Below, one piece after another: positions 17,746 through 26,342 of a stretch of 64,000 nt of DNA (position 1 is the stretch's first letter; every line of letters begins with the position of its first letter). This DNA comes from Mammaliicoccus sp. Dog046 (GTDB lineage Bacteria > Bacillota > Bacilli > Staphylococcales > Staphylococcaceae): positions 372,001-436,000 of the forward strand of contig NZ_CP120131.1 in the NCBI RefSeq assembly GCF_034039665.1, given 5' to 3'. Below the pieces are notes generated by a model, which did not search any database, had not been told where the DNA came from, and saw only the letters and a list, made by a program, of their open reading frames with translations. Both the position numbers and the translations under genes were made by a program.

Positions 17746-19182
17746 ATGTCTAAAGAAAGAGATATTGCAAAGGACATACTGAAAGCAGTTGGGGGAAGAG
17801 ATAATTTAGATAAAGTCATTCATTGTATGACGCGTGTAAGAATGGAAATTGTTGATTACAGTAAGGTGGATGTTGAAGGATTAAAGAATACTAAGGGTGT
17901 AATGGGTGTAGTAGAAGATGATATGTTGCAGGCTGTTATTGGCCCTGGAACAGTAAATAAAGTAGCCAATGAAATGAGCGATATCATCGGTGTGCCTTTG
18001 GGAGAAGATATTAAACATCATGCTTCAAATAAAGAAAAAGTAGCACAAGAAGCGGATTTATTTAAGCAAAACTTAAATAAAAAGAATCAAACACCATTTA
18101 AAAAGGTGTTAAGATCTATTGCGAATATCTTTGTTCCATTAATTCCAGCATTTGTTGGGGCTGGTTTAATTGGTGGTATATCAGCTGTTATTTCAAATAT
18201 GTTAGCAGCAGGTACTTTAGATGGTGCGACATGGGAACAATTTGTATTAGTGTTTGATATTATTAAAAACGGTATCTTCGCATACTTAGTCATTTATGTC
18301 GGTATCAATGCCGCGAAAGAATTTGGTGCAACACCAGGATTAGGTGGTGTAATCGGTGGTACAACGATGTTGACTGGTATGGTTCCGGAACATCCAATTA
18401 AAAATATATTCAATGGCGAACCTTTAGCTGCTGGTCAAGGTGGAGTTATTGGTGTCATTATCGCAGTATGGATATTATCGCTTATTGAGAAAAGGTTACA
18501 CAAGATTGTACCAAGCTCGGTAGATATTATCGTTACGCCGACGGTTACATTGTTTATTATGGGTCTCGGTACAATATTCTTAATTATGCCAATTGCAGGA
18601 TTCATTTCAAATGGATTATTAGGTGTCATTGATTGGGTACTAAATATCGGTGGCGCATTTAGTGGATTTATATTAGGCGCGACATTCCTACCACTTGTTA
18701 TGTTTGGGTTACACCAAGTATTAACACCTATTCATATAGAAATGATTAATCAATCTGGCGCAACATATTTATTACCAATCCTAGCAATGGCAGGTGCTGG
18801 ACAAGTTGGAGCAGCATTTGCATTATGGGTAAAATGTAGAAAAAATAAAAAAATCATTAATTTACTAAAAGGGGCTTTGCCTGTAGGAGTTTTAGGTATT
18901 GGTGAACCACTTATTTATGGTGTGACGTTACCATTAGGCAGACCATTTATTACAGCGTGTATCGGTGGAGGTATTGGTGGTGCAGTAATCGGTGGTATCG
19001 GACATATCGGTGCAAGTGCCATTGGTCCAAGTGGAGTATCCCTTATTCCTTTAATTTCTGATAATATGTACTTAGGATATATTGCTGGATTATTAGCAGC
19101 ATACGCTGGAGGATTTATAGCTACGTATTTCTTTGGTACAAATAAAGAAATGACAGCACCACAAGAATTGGAAGAGGAATAA
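17746..19182 (+). CDS. murP: PTS EIIBC, MurNAc / MurNAc-GlcNAc specific
   Basis: A 478-residue glucose-superfamily PTS carrier. The N-terminal EIIB domain (1-90) has the phosphocysteine in [10 protein letters not shown]; the EIIC domain from about residue 120 carries [14 protein letters not shown] and [10 protein letters not shown]. There is no EIIA domain, so it must borrow one, presumably the glucose-type EIIA of another carrier, as is known for MurP. ATG 17746 has AAGGGGG 8 nt upstream; a TTG at 17740 is less likely. Position between murQ and murR supports the substrate. Confidence 0.93.
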   Translation: MSKERDIAKDILKAVGGRDNLDKVIHCMTRVRMEIVDYSKVDVEGLKNTKGVMGVVEDDMLQAVIGPGTVNKVANEMSDIIGVPLGEDIKHHASNKEKVAQEADLFKQNLNKKNQTPFKKVLRSIANIFVPLIPAFVGAGLIGGISAVISNMLAAGTLDGATWEQFVLVFDIIKNGIFAYLVIYVGINAAKEFGATPGLGGVIGGTTMLTGMVPEHPIKNIFNGEPLAAGQGGVIGVIIAVWILSLIEKRLHKIVPSSVDIIVTPTVTLFIMGLGTIFLIMPIAGFISNGLLGVIDWVLNIGGAFSGFILGATFLPLVMFGLHQVLTPIHIEMINQSGATYLLPILAMAGAGQVGAAFALWVKCRKNKKIINLLKGALPVGVLGIGEPLIYGVTLPLGRPFITACIGGGIGGAVIGGIGHIGASAIGPSGVSLIPLISDNMYLGYIAGLLAAYAGGFIATYFFGTNKEMTAPQELEEE

Positions 19183-19187
19183 AGATT

Positions 19188-20039
19188 ATGGAGCATCAAC
19201 ATTTATTGATTTTTATAAAAGAACAAATGTCACAGTTAACCAAGCATGAACAACGTATCGCTCAATATATTATTAATCACCCGGAAGAGACGATTAATTT
19301 AAGTGCACAACAATTAGGTAAGTTGACGCAAACAAGTGCAGCTTCAATCATTAGATGTTCACATAAATTAAACTTTAAAGGTTTTACTGATTTGAAATTA
19401 GCAATTTCGAGATATTTACCAAGTCATGAGCAAAGTATTTATCAAGAAATTAAGCAAGATGAAACAGTAGATTCTATTAGTAAGAAGCTTGTAACGAGAG
19501 CAGCACATACTTTAGAAATGACTGAAAAACATATCTCAAGTGAAAGTGTAGATCGTATTGTTGAACAGCTATATCAATCAGATAGCATTATCGTATATGG
19601 TGTCAGTGCATCAAGCTTAGTTGCGCAAGATATTTATCAGAAGTTTACACGCATTGGTAAACAAGTCATCTATTCGTTAGATACTCATTTGTTATCAACT
19701 GCAATGGCTTCACAGACAGGTAATCTCACGTTTATTGGTATTTCAAATTCTGGAGAGAATAATGAGACGTTGTCATTAGCTAAAGTAGCAAAAAAATATG
19801 GTGTGAAAATTGTAGGTATTACGCAATCTCAAACATCCACATTAGCGAAATTTGCAGATCATTATTTAATTCATGATGCGAGTTCAGAAAGTAGTTTGAG
19901 GTTAGCGGCTACAAGTTCACTTATTTCGCAATTAATGACAGTAGATATCTTATTTTATAGTTATCTATCTAAAGATTATGACCATCACGTCATGACGATG
20001 AGTCATACGAGGGATGCAGTGGAATTATATTTAGAATAA
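19188..20039 (+). CDS. murR: MurR/RpiR family transcriptional regulator
   Basis: A 283-residue regulator with an N-terminal HTH_6 domain (TKHEQRIAQYIINHPE, LGKLTQTSAASIIRC) and a C-terminal SIS sugar-phosphate-binding domain (VYGVSASSLVAQDI, FIGISNSGENNETL). By analogy with MurR it should sense MurNAc-6P and control this operon. It starts 5 nt after the carrier gene and ends the operon. Confidence 0.9.
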   Translation: MEHQHLLIFIKEQMSQLTKHEQRIAQYIINHPEETINLSAQQLGKLTQTSAASIIRCSHKLNFKGFTDLKLAISRYLPSHEQSIYQEIKQDETVDSISKKLVTRAAHTLEMTEKHISSESVDRIVEQLYQSDSIIVYGVSASSLVAQDIYQKFTRIGKQVIYSLDTHLLSTAMASQTGNLTFIGISNSGENNETLSLAKVAKKYGVKIVGITQSQTSTLAKFADHYLIHDASSESSLRLAATSSLISQLMTVDILFYSYLSKDYDHHVMTMSHTRDAVELYLE

Positions 20040-20064
20040 TGATTTTCATCATTTTTAATAATGA

Positions 20065-20110
20065 GACAAAGCTTACAGTTTATTGTATAAAGCTGTGAGC
20101 TTTGTCTTTT
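20065..20110 (+). terminator. Terminator of the mup/mur operon
   Basis: GACAAAGCTTACAG pairs with CTGTGAGCTTTGTC, followed by TTTTTG. Confidence 0.92.
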
Positions 20111-20188
20111 TGTATATGCGACTAACCAGATAATTATGCTTATAATTTCCATATATGGGTATATGTTATTTGTAAAGGAAGTGATATG

Positions 20189-20614
20189 ATGGCAAAGGTG
20201 GAAAGATATGTTTATGCTGAAAGAATAGAAAATGTATCAAAAAAATATGAATTCAACGATGAACAGATGCGTTTATTATTAGACCTCCCGAAAGAAAAAT
20301 ATGCATTTCTATTAAAAGGGAATCAAGGTGTACTCACGGACAAACAAAGATATGAAGTTGAAAAACGATTGAATTATTTTGAGGACAAGAGTAAAAACAA
20401 AGACGCTTTAAAATACACTACTTATTATATTGAAAATACATTAAAAAAAGAGTATAATTTAACCAATAAATCTATTGCCAAATTATGTAATGTCAAAAAG
20501 AAAACTATAAAGAGGTTACTTAATAATAAAAAAATTAATCGTAAAGATGAAAGAAATATCATATTAAATATTCTTCAACTCTATGAAACAGTAAAGCAGT
20601 CAACTAAGCGCTAG
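20189..20614 (+). CDS. Unknown protein with a C-terminal helix-turn-helix-like region
   Basis: I do not recognise this 141-residue basic protein (very rich in Lys and Asn, few hydrophobic stretches). The second half, LTNKSIAKLCNVKKKTIKRL (about residues 90-110), reads like a helix-turn-helix with a basic recognition helix. The N-terminal part has an LLLDLPKEKYAFLLKG segment that could be a second small helical domain. No signal peptide or membrane segment. ATG 20189 sits 7 nt after AAGGAAG; ATG 20186 is the alternative. It precedes another unknown small gene by 47 nt on the same strand and lies upstream of an LCP gene. A DNA-binding role is a guess from the motif. Confidence 0.6.
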   Translation: MAKVERYVYAERIENVSKKYEFNDEQMRLLLDLPKEKYAFLLKGNQGVLTDKQRYEVEKRLNYFEDKSKNKDALKYTTYYIENTLKKEYNLTNKSIAKLCNVKKKTIKRLLNNKKINRKDERNIILNILQLYETVKQSTKR

Positions 20615-20661
20615 TCATAACATTTCATATTATAAGAATTATAGAAAGTTAGCGTGGAACA

Positions 20662-20958
20662 ATGAAACAAGTGGAAATAATAAGAATACTAGATGACACA
20701 TCTTTTATTATTAATGCGGGGACAGATAAAGGTGTGGAAGCAGGGAATTATATTGATGTATTAAAAAGAGATAGATCGTACAATTATATTGCTAAAGTTG
20801 AAGAAGTGTACCCAGAACTGTCTGTATGTTCTAGGTATGGTGAACAAAGATTGTTTTATGGTGATGTAGTGAGAGTGCGATATAACGATGACATTCAAAT
20901 TACAACGAAAGTCATTAAAACGAAACCGAACAAAAGAAGACGAAAAAAGAGAGGATGA
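20662..20958 (+). CDS. Unknown small beta-rich protein with basic tail
   Basis: A 98-residue protein with alternating short hydrophobic strands (VEIIRILDDTSFIINAG, GNYIDVLK, YNYIAKVEEVY, FYGDVVRVRY) and a strongly basic C-terminus (KTKPNKRRRKKRG). The strand pattern, with a GVEAGN turn and a late GDVVRV, resembles S1-like/FlgT-C-like small beta barrels, but I cannot confirm the family. The basic tail suggests nucleic-acid contact. The Shine-Dalgarno is weak (AGAAAG...GTGGAAC). Its stop lies in the left arm of its terminator. Confidence 0.55.
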   Translation: MKQVEIIRILDDTSFIINAGTDKGVEAGNYIDVLKRDRSYNYIAKVEEVYPELSVCSRYGEQRLFYGDVVRVRYNDDIQITTKVIKTKPNKRRRKKRG

Positions 20959-20983
20959 GATCGCCGTATCTCATCCTCTTTCC
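20949..20983 (+). terminator. Terminator overlapping the end of the preceding gene
   Basis: AGAGGATGAGA pairs with TCTCATCCTCT around TCGCCGTA and is followed by TTTCCCGTTT. The stop codon TGA lies within the left arm. Confidence 0.8.
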
Positions 20984-21142
20984 CGTTTAATATGCCAAAA
21001 AATTTAAAGCATGTAACGTTGTAGATTACAGTATCACTTTAACATAAAGTATATATATATTCCATAAATAGCTACTTAAATTTATTATTATTTTTATATT
21101 AATTTTTTGTGAACAGAAATCATATGTACATGTTATTTGTAA

Positions 21143-21172
21143 TTGGCAAAGTTAAAAAAATAAATGTATAAT
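21143..21172 (+). promoter_or_regulatory. Probable promoter of the LCP gene
   Basis: TTGGCA (21143-21148) and TATAAT (21167-21172) spaced by 18 nt, about 30 nt before the GTG start. The region 20984-21142 is AT-rich and holds nothing else I recognise. Confidence 0.6.
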
Positions 21173-21201
21173 AAAGAAAAAATAGAATGGAATGAGTATA
21201 C

Positions 21202-22164
21202 GTGACTAATCAATTTGAACGTTCGGGAAAAAAGCCTAAGTCAGCAGCATTTAAAATTATAACGACAATCATTATTGTATTACTAATTGCTTTCTTACTT
21301 GTCGTAGCCTTTTTTGTATATAAATTTTTCGCATTAGGGAATTCAATACATAATCCATTAGGTAGAGACAAATCTGAGTTAAGACAGAAAGCCGTTGATA
21401 CAAACGGAGATCCGATATCTATTGCATTATTTGGTATCGATTCTGACTCAACGAGAGCAGCAGCAGGTGGAGGAGAAAGATCAGACTCAATTGTATTATT
21501 ATCAATAAATCCAGATAAGAAAAAAACAGTTATGGTAAGTATTCCTAGGGATACAAGAGCTGAAATTGTTGGACAAGACTCAGTAGAAAAAATTAATCAT
21601 GCATATGCATATGGCGGTCCGAAAATGGCAATTAATTCATTAGAAAAATTAATGAATGTTCCAGTTGACCATTATGCTACAATCAATATGGACGGCGTTA
21701 AAGAACTTGTTGACCAAGCAGGTGGCGTGTCAGTTAAAAGTAATGCAACATTTACAGTTAAAGGACATTCATATGTAAAAGGTCAAAAATACAACTTAGA
21801 TGGTGATGAAGCACTTGCATTTATTAGAAGTAGAAAAGAAGACGGTGCAGGTGGAGACTTTGGTAGACAAGAAAGACAACAACTTGTGATTCAAGCATTA
21901 GCAAATGAACTAGTGAGCGTTGGGTCATTACCGAAGATTAACCAAATATTTGATACATTAGGTGATAATGTACAAACAGACTTGAAGATGACACAAATTA
22001 ATAGTTTAAGATCTAAATATAGTGATGCATTAGACAACGTTGATCGTAATCAATTACAAGGTCAAGATGCAATATTAGACGATGGTTTATATTACTTTAT
22101 TCCAAGTGATTCAAGTAAAAAAGAAGTCGTTGAAAATTACCGTAAGAACTTAGAATTAGAATAA
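21202..22164 (+). CDS. LytR-CpsA-Psr (LCP) family glycopolymer ligase
   Basis: A 320-residue membrane-anchored LCP protein. A short basic cytoplasmic N-terminus is followed by one transmembrane helix (residues about 20-45, IITTIIIVLLIAFLLVVAFF) and an extracellular LCP domain with FGIDS, ERSDSIVLLSI, SIPRDTRAEI, KINHAYAYGG, the conserved Arg residues in AFIRSRKEDGAGGDFGRQER, and a C-terminal ILDDGLYYFIPS. LCP proteins transfer wall teichoic acid or other polymers from lipid carrier to peptidoglycan. Staphylococci carry several paralogues (MsrR, LcpA-C); I cannot say which this is. GTG start with GGAATGAG upstream. Confidence 0.88.
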   Translation: MTNQFERSGKKPKSAAFKIITTIIIVLLIAFLLVVAFFVYKFFALGNSIHNPLGRDKSELRQKAVDTNGDPISIALFGIDSDSTRAAAGGGERSDSIVLLSINPDKKKTVMVSIPRDTRAEIVGQDSVEKINHAYAYGGPKMAINSLEKLMNVPVDHYATINMDGVKELVDQAGGVSVKSNATFTVKGHSYVKGQKYNLDGDEALAFIRSRKEDGAGGDFGRQERQQLVIQALANELVSVGSLPKINQIFDTLGDNVQTDLKMTQINSLRSKYSDALDNVDRNQLQGQDAILDDGLYYFIPSDSSKKEVVENYRKNLELE

Positions 22165-22168
22165 AAAT

Positions 22169-22214
22169 TAAAAGCGTATGGTGTGGATGAAGGTCCACAC
22201 CATACGCTTTTTTA
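22169..22214 (+). terminator. Terminator of the LCP gene
   Basis: AAAAGCGTATGGTGTGGA pairs with TCCACACCATACGCTTTT, followed by TTTATT. Confidence 0.95.
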
Positions 22215-22230
22215 TTATAGAAAGAATAGA

Positions 22231-22318
22231 GATATCGTGCGATAAGGTATGAACCGCACGAAGACTTTGGGATTTTGCTGAGATATCGTGCGATATAGGA
22301 TCAAACGCACGATATCTT
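22231..22318. repeat. Two GATATCGTGCG-family hairpin units
   Basis: First unit GATATCGTGCGATAAGGTAT...CGCACGAAGACTTTGG, then a unit in which AGATATCGTGCG pairs perfectly with CGCACGATATCT and is followed by TTT. The final unit could work as a second terminator. Same family as 6729-6937 and 56972-57056. Confidence 0.9.
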
Positions 22319-22360
22319 TTCTTCGCACATTCAAATAGTGTCTCACCACTCGGAATCATA

Positions 22361-24541
22361 CTATTTTAAGTTTTGCACAATTAATAGTTTGATACCGTTC
22401 GTCTTTAAATAATATGTTTCTTCTATTTGACGTGTATTAAAGTCAGCCATTTCAATATCTGGTGAACAGTATCTATCTAATAAGACAGTGTTCAAATAGT
22501 CTAAATTACTTTGATTGTCGTCTAGTTTACGTATGGCTTTAAAGATATTGCCATTATCTTGGTCGAATGTAATTTTAGTGACTCTAAATTGTTCAAATGG
22601 AATATCACGAAAAGATAATATAATCCCAATGTTATTTTGATAATTAATGTCATGTGGGTGATATAACTCATAATTAAATAATAAATAATATATCTTGTTA
22701 TGAATTTCAAATTTGACGTAATTTGGTCCTGCATAAAATGTCTGTCCGTTAAAATCAGTCAGTAATGTTAATAAATAATTGGTAGGGCTTTTGCAATGAT
22801 ATTTTAAGTATAATGACAATGGTCGTGAAATAGTAGAGTAAGAAGTTGCTGCTTCTTCCATTAACCAATATCCAGTACCAGTAATGTAACTCGAAATATC
22901 TAATAAGTGATTGAGCATAATTGAAGCATTGAAGTAGTAATCACTTGTAGTTATGCTATTGCCATTTATTACGTTCCATTCTATAGGAATAACATCTTTA
23001 TTATGCAAGTTTAAATATTTCATGTTTTTGATAAGTTTCTTTGTATATGCATTTGTCACGCGTGTAATGTCGTAGTTATTCATTTTTTCTAATTGATATA
23101 AGTCATTAAAGTTATAGCTTAATGCAAATCCATCAATATCATGTAATTCAGATAAATTAATGTTTAAATCTTCATAATTATATTCGAAAGGATCAGGTGC
23201 ATTAATCATTATTTTCACATCTGGAAGGCGTTCTTTCGTTGCCTTAATCTGCGAGTTTAAATGAATCAATTCTTTAAAGTTAATATCAAAGAAGATTTCA
23301 CCAGACTTGTTGTAAAAATAATTATGAATCACATCTATTAGTTCATACCAACGTTGGTTATAGATGTTATCTGTAGGTTCAATGTCGTGAATTTTTAAAG
23401 CAGGTTTAATCTTTGTATTTGTGAAAATACTCAAGCAATAGGCTAAGTCATGTTTGTATTGCGTGCCGTGTTCTTTATCATAAAAAGACTTCATAGAACA
23501 ATGAATGACGATAACTGGTTTAGTTGGAATTTTTTCAAGATTATTTATAATTTCACCGAGAAATGGCGTATGAAAATCATGAACACCACCGATGTGTAAA
23601 TATGTCTTATGGTCTGCGTTTATAGTTCTAAGTGGTTTATCAGTAAAGGACATATATTTATATTCATGAACAAGTGACTTGTTATGCATCATTTTCTGTA
23701 GTTTTGAAATAAGCGAAGATTTTTCTTCTGTTGAAAGTGATATATCGTGCTTATTCACTTTATTCTGTTTATATTGTAATCTGTATTGTTTTGGTGTGAC
23801 ATTAAATTGCGCTTTAAATTGTCTATTAAAATTATGATAACTAGAGAAACCATGACTATTCGCAATTTGTTCGACGGTAAATTGACTAAATAGTAGCGCG
23901 TATGTAGCCTGATAAAGTCTCGTTTCTTTCAAATATTGAATGAAGGTTTTGGCCATTTGTTTTGAAAATTCTCTTGATAAATGTTCAGGTGAAACATAAA
24001 AATGACTAGCAACAATATTTAAGGAAAGAGTGTCATGGAAATTTTGATCAATGTATTGTTTCACTTTATAAATTAAACTACTTAAATCTAACTCCATTTG
24101 TCCATAATGCTTAACATCCACTTTAAATCGTTCGTATAACACTTTAAATATTTCCATGACATAAAGACTGCTTCTAATTTTCACTTTCGTCAAATCAGCT
24201 AAAATGGCTTTTATAAATAAATCCTTAATTTGATGTTTGTACCTATCTAAGTGATTTGATTTAGATGTACTAGGAATTCTGAATAAGAAAGCTTCCTCAT
24301 TACTCATGCTTTCCATCATAGAATAACTTATGTGTAGGATAGCAACCATACCATTGTTAATCAGAGGTAAGTAATTGTCACTATCTTGAAGATAAAATAA
24401 ATCGCCTACACTAAATGTTTGTTTCACATGATTTAAAGTTAATTCAACATCTCCTTCTAAAATAAAACATAAAGCACCGAATCCTATTTTTTTAGGATTA
24501 ATGATACCTTCCTGATGCAATGAAATTTCATAATTGTACAT
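22361..24541 (-). CDS. rbf: Large AraC-family regulator, Rbf/Rsp type
   Basis: A 726-residue regulator, far larger than a usual 300-residue AraC protein. An N-terminal cupin-like sensor region (GFGALCFILEGDVELTLN, residues about 15-60) precedes an AraC DNA-binding domain with two HTHs (LSLNIVASHFYVSPEHLSREF and VEQIANSHGFSSYHNFNRQF, about 180-270). The remaining 440 residues look like a glycoside-hydrolase-like barrel (VIPIEWNVINGN, YWLMEEAATSYS), a layout known from staphylococcal Rbf and Rsp. Start at 24541 with GAGGTGG upstream. It is divergent from a SarA-family gene, like S. aureus rbf-sarX, and lies near mnh2/mnt/pbp4 as rbf does; hence the symbol, which is tentative. Confidence 0.7.
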   Translation of the reverse strand: MYNYEISLHQEGIINPKKIGFGALCFILEGDVELTLNHVKQTFSVGDLFYLQDSDNYLPLINNGMVAILHISYSMMESMSNEEAFLFRIPSTSKSNHLDRYKHQIKDLFIKAILADLTKVKIRSSLYVMEIFKVLYERFKVDVKHYGQMELDLSSLIYKVKQYIDQNFHDTLSLNIVASHFYVSPEHLSREFSKQMAKTFIQYLKETRLYQATYALLFSQFTVEQIANSHGFSSYHNFNRQFKAQFNVTPKQYRLQYKQNKVNKHDISLSTEEKSSLISKLQKMMHNKSLVHEYKYMSFTDKPLRTINADHKTYLHIGGVHDFHTPFLGEIINNLEKIPTKPVIVIHCSMKSFYDKEHGTQYKHDLAYCLSIFTNTKIKPALKIHDIEPTDNIYNQRWYELIDVIHNYFYNKSGEIFFDINFKELIHLNSQIKATKERLPDVKIMINAPDPFEYNYEDLNINLSELHDIDGFALSYNFNDLYQLEKMNNYDITRVTNAYTKKLIKNMKYLNLHNKDVIPIEWNVINGNSITTSDYYFNASIMLNHLLDISSYITGTGYWLMEEAATSYSTISRPLSLYLKYHCKSPTNYLLTLLTDFNGQTFYAGPNYVKFEIHNKIYYLLFNYELYHPHDINYQNNIGIILSFRDIPFEQFRVTKITFDQDNGNIFKAIRKLDDNQSNLDYLNTVLLDRYCSPDIEMADFNTRQIEETYYLKTNGIKLLIVQNLK

Positions 24542-24578
24542 AAAACCACCTCGATAAAGTAAAATTTTGGAACAAATC

Positions 24579-24632
24579 ATCAAATAAAGTCATATTTTTG
24601 AGTTCTAATATTATTATTTTATCAAATAAAGT
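24579..24632. promoter_or_regulatory. Direct repeats in the divergent AraC/Sar promoter region
   Basis: ATCAAATAAAGT occurs twice exactly, at 24579-24590 and 24621-24632, a 42-bp offset that places both on the same face of the helix. They lie just upstream of the AraC regulator gene and could be its binding sites. The region 24542-24803 is otherwise AT-rich intergenic DNA carrying both promoters. Confidence 0.4.
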
Positions 24633-24803
24633 AATAGAATGTTACCTTATTAAATAAATTAGTTAAGTTACTTTCTAATAAATCAAATATATGGAAAGAA
24701 TTAATCAAAATATGAATTTAAAACTGTTTACAATAAATATAAATGCATATCGTGTGTTGTAAACCATTAATAATCGGGAGAAATTAATTAAGGAGGATAT
24801 AAA

Positions 24804-25139
24804 ATGACGGTACAATTTAGTGAATCTATTCAAGATATGATAAATTATGAAAATAAAATTACAATTATGAAACGTGATCATCGCTTATCAATCGTAGACT
24901 TTATCATATTAGAGGAAATATATAGAGCAGAAGAGATTACCATAAAAGAAATACTACAAGGGAAACTAACTGAATTACATACTAGACCTTCAAACATAGG
25001 TACTAATTTAGCGAAGTTATATAGAAAAGGTTACATAGGAAAATATAGAAGTGACTTAGATGAGAGAAAAGTGTATTACTATATGGAAGAAGATCAGAAA
25101 GTAAACTACAAAGAAATGATTAAAAACATTTTATTATAG
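24804..25139 (+). CDS. sarX: SarA-family winged-helix regulator, SarX-like
   Basis: A 111-residue single-domain SarA/MarR-type regulator. Features are the LSIVDFIILEEIYRAEE helix pair, the HTH region KEILQGKLTELHTRPSNIGTNL, and the wing RSDLDERKVYYYM, whose DER-x-V-Y is the signature of the Sar family. It is divergent from the giant AraC gene, the arrangement of rbf and sarX in S. aureus, where Rbf activates sarX. The paralogue cannot be fixed without a tree: SarA itself also lies close to mnh2 in S. aureus. AAGGAGG lies 8 nt before the ATG. Confidence 0.72.
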   Translation: MTVQFSESIQDMINYENKITIMKRDHRLSIVDFIILEEIYRAEEITIKEILQGKLTELHTRPSNIGTNLAKLYRKGYIGKYRSDLDERKVYYYMEEDQKVNYKEMIKNILL

Positions 25140-25145
25140 GAAATT

Positions 25146-25724
25146 AAAAAAGCACCTGCATTCTTAATGAATGAAGGAGTCAGAATGTCGACAAAGTGAT
25201 CACTTTGTCGGCATATTTTTTGCGCATGCTTTCCGCGGGCATGTTCTCAGCCTGTAGTCTTCGAATCATGCTGTTCCCGCAGGAGTCAGCGCAAAAAAAT
25301 ACTATGGAAAACGTTCTAACGAGATAGTTCTGGGAAACAATCACGTTAGAAAATTTAACGAGATAGAAAGTAAAAACAATCTCGTTAGCGGGGAAATAGC
25401 CTGTGAGAAACCCTAAATTAACTACAAAAAGTGAGAAAACAACGCGCTAACGAGATAGTTTCGGAAAACAATCCTGTTAGAAAATCTAACGAGATAGAAA
25501 GTAAAAACAATCTCGTTAGCGGGGAAATAGCCCGTGAGAAAGCCTAAATTAACTACAAAAAGTGAGGAAACAATGTGCTAACGAGATAGTTTAAGAAAAC
25601 AATCCTGTTAGAAATCCTAACGAGATAGTTCTGGGAAACAATCACGTTAGCGTTTCAATCTGTTGTAAAGGTCTTGTCCTTAATCAAAAAAGCACCTGCA
25701 TTCGTTAAGAATGCAGGTGCTTTT
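25146..25724. repeat. Composite repeat cassette A, bounded by copies of a terminator arm
   Basis: Order: a palindromic terminator (25189-25221), a GCGC-bounded hairpin (25216-25298), then CTAACGAGATAG units (25318-25655). On both sides lies AAAAAAGCACCTGCATTC (25146-25163 and 25685-25702); the right copy is the left arm of a complete hairpin, AGCACCTGCATTC/GAATGCAGGTGCT (25686-25725), that terminates the minus-strand DUF2922 gene. No ORF is supported in these 600 bases. Confidence 0.85.
25189..25221 (+). terminator. Palindromic terminator module of cassette A
   Basis: CGACAAAGTGATCACTTTGTCG is a perfect 22-bp palindrome followed by GCATATTTTTT. Likely terminates the SarX-like gene. Related hairpins open cassettes at 33940, 46423, 47774 and 59954. 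Confidence 0.85.
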
Positions 25725-25746
25725 CGTTTAATCATTATACGAATGA

Positions 25747-25962
25747 TTACTTTATAAGCTGGCGGGTAGTTCTTTCTATATATTGTGCGGAATGGACAGA
25801 TACCAATTCTCCTTTAGATAAATCAAATAAATTTAATTTTATAATTTGCATCATTGCGCTTACAACAATGTCTTGAGTTAAATTTGATTTAGGATTCTGA
25901 ATTTGAAGGGTGAATGTTTTATCTGTAGATGTTTTAAAGTTAAGTTCTAATACTCTTCTCAT
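25747..25962 (-). CDS. DUF2922 family protein
   Basis: A 71-residue protein matching the DUF2922 pattern: RRVLELNFKTSTDKTFTLQI followed by a VVSAMMQIIKLNLFD helix. Function unknown; in Firmicutes it is usually found beside a DUF1659 gene, as here. ATG 25962 lies 9 nt after AGGAGG; a GTG at 25971 abuts that site and is rejected. Probably co-transcribed with the DUF1659 gene 33 nt upstream. Confidence 0.8.
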   Translation of the reverse strand: MRRVLELNFKTSTDKTFTLQIQNPKSNLTQDIVVSAMMQIIKLNLFDLSKGELVSVHSAQYIERTTRQLIK

Positions 25963-25995
25963 AAGTATCACCTCCTTTTATTTTATTATTGGTAA

Positions 25996-26205
25996 TTAAT
26001 TTTCTATCTGAATGGTTTTGACGATGTAAGCATCTTTGAATTTTTCATCAGATAGGCTTTCGATAATCCCTTTGAAAGATCTAACTTGTTCATGTGTAAC
26101 ATCTAAATTGATGGCATTAAATTTTCTTTGAACAGTTTTCACTTTAGAAGCGTCATCTAAAAATTGGTGCAATAAAATGATATTAATATCTTTGACTTTT
26201 GCCAT
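25996..26205 (-). CDS. DUF1659 family protein
   Basis: A 69-residue protein matching DUF1659: TVQRKFNAINLDVTHEQVRSF and a short C-terminal strand DAYIVKTIQIEN. Function unknown. AAAGGAGGTTTT precedes the ATG. First gene of a two-gene minus-strand operon, divergent from the recombinase-like gene. Confidence 0.8.
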   Translation of the reverse strand: MAKVKDINIILLHQFLDDASKVKTVQRKFNAINLDVTHEQVRSFKGIIESLSDEKFKDAYIVKTIQIEN

Positions 26206-26342
26206 GATTAAAACCTCCTTTCAATATATATATCGAAATGAAACAGGCAAAACGACAAAAAAGTTAGACAAAAATCTTTCATGTTACTCAAATATATATT
26301 ATTATTAATATGTACCTTTATTAGGAAGGATGGACGACATTC

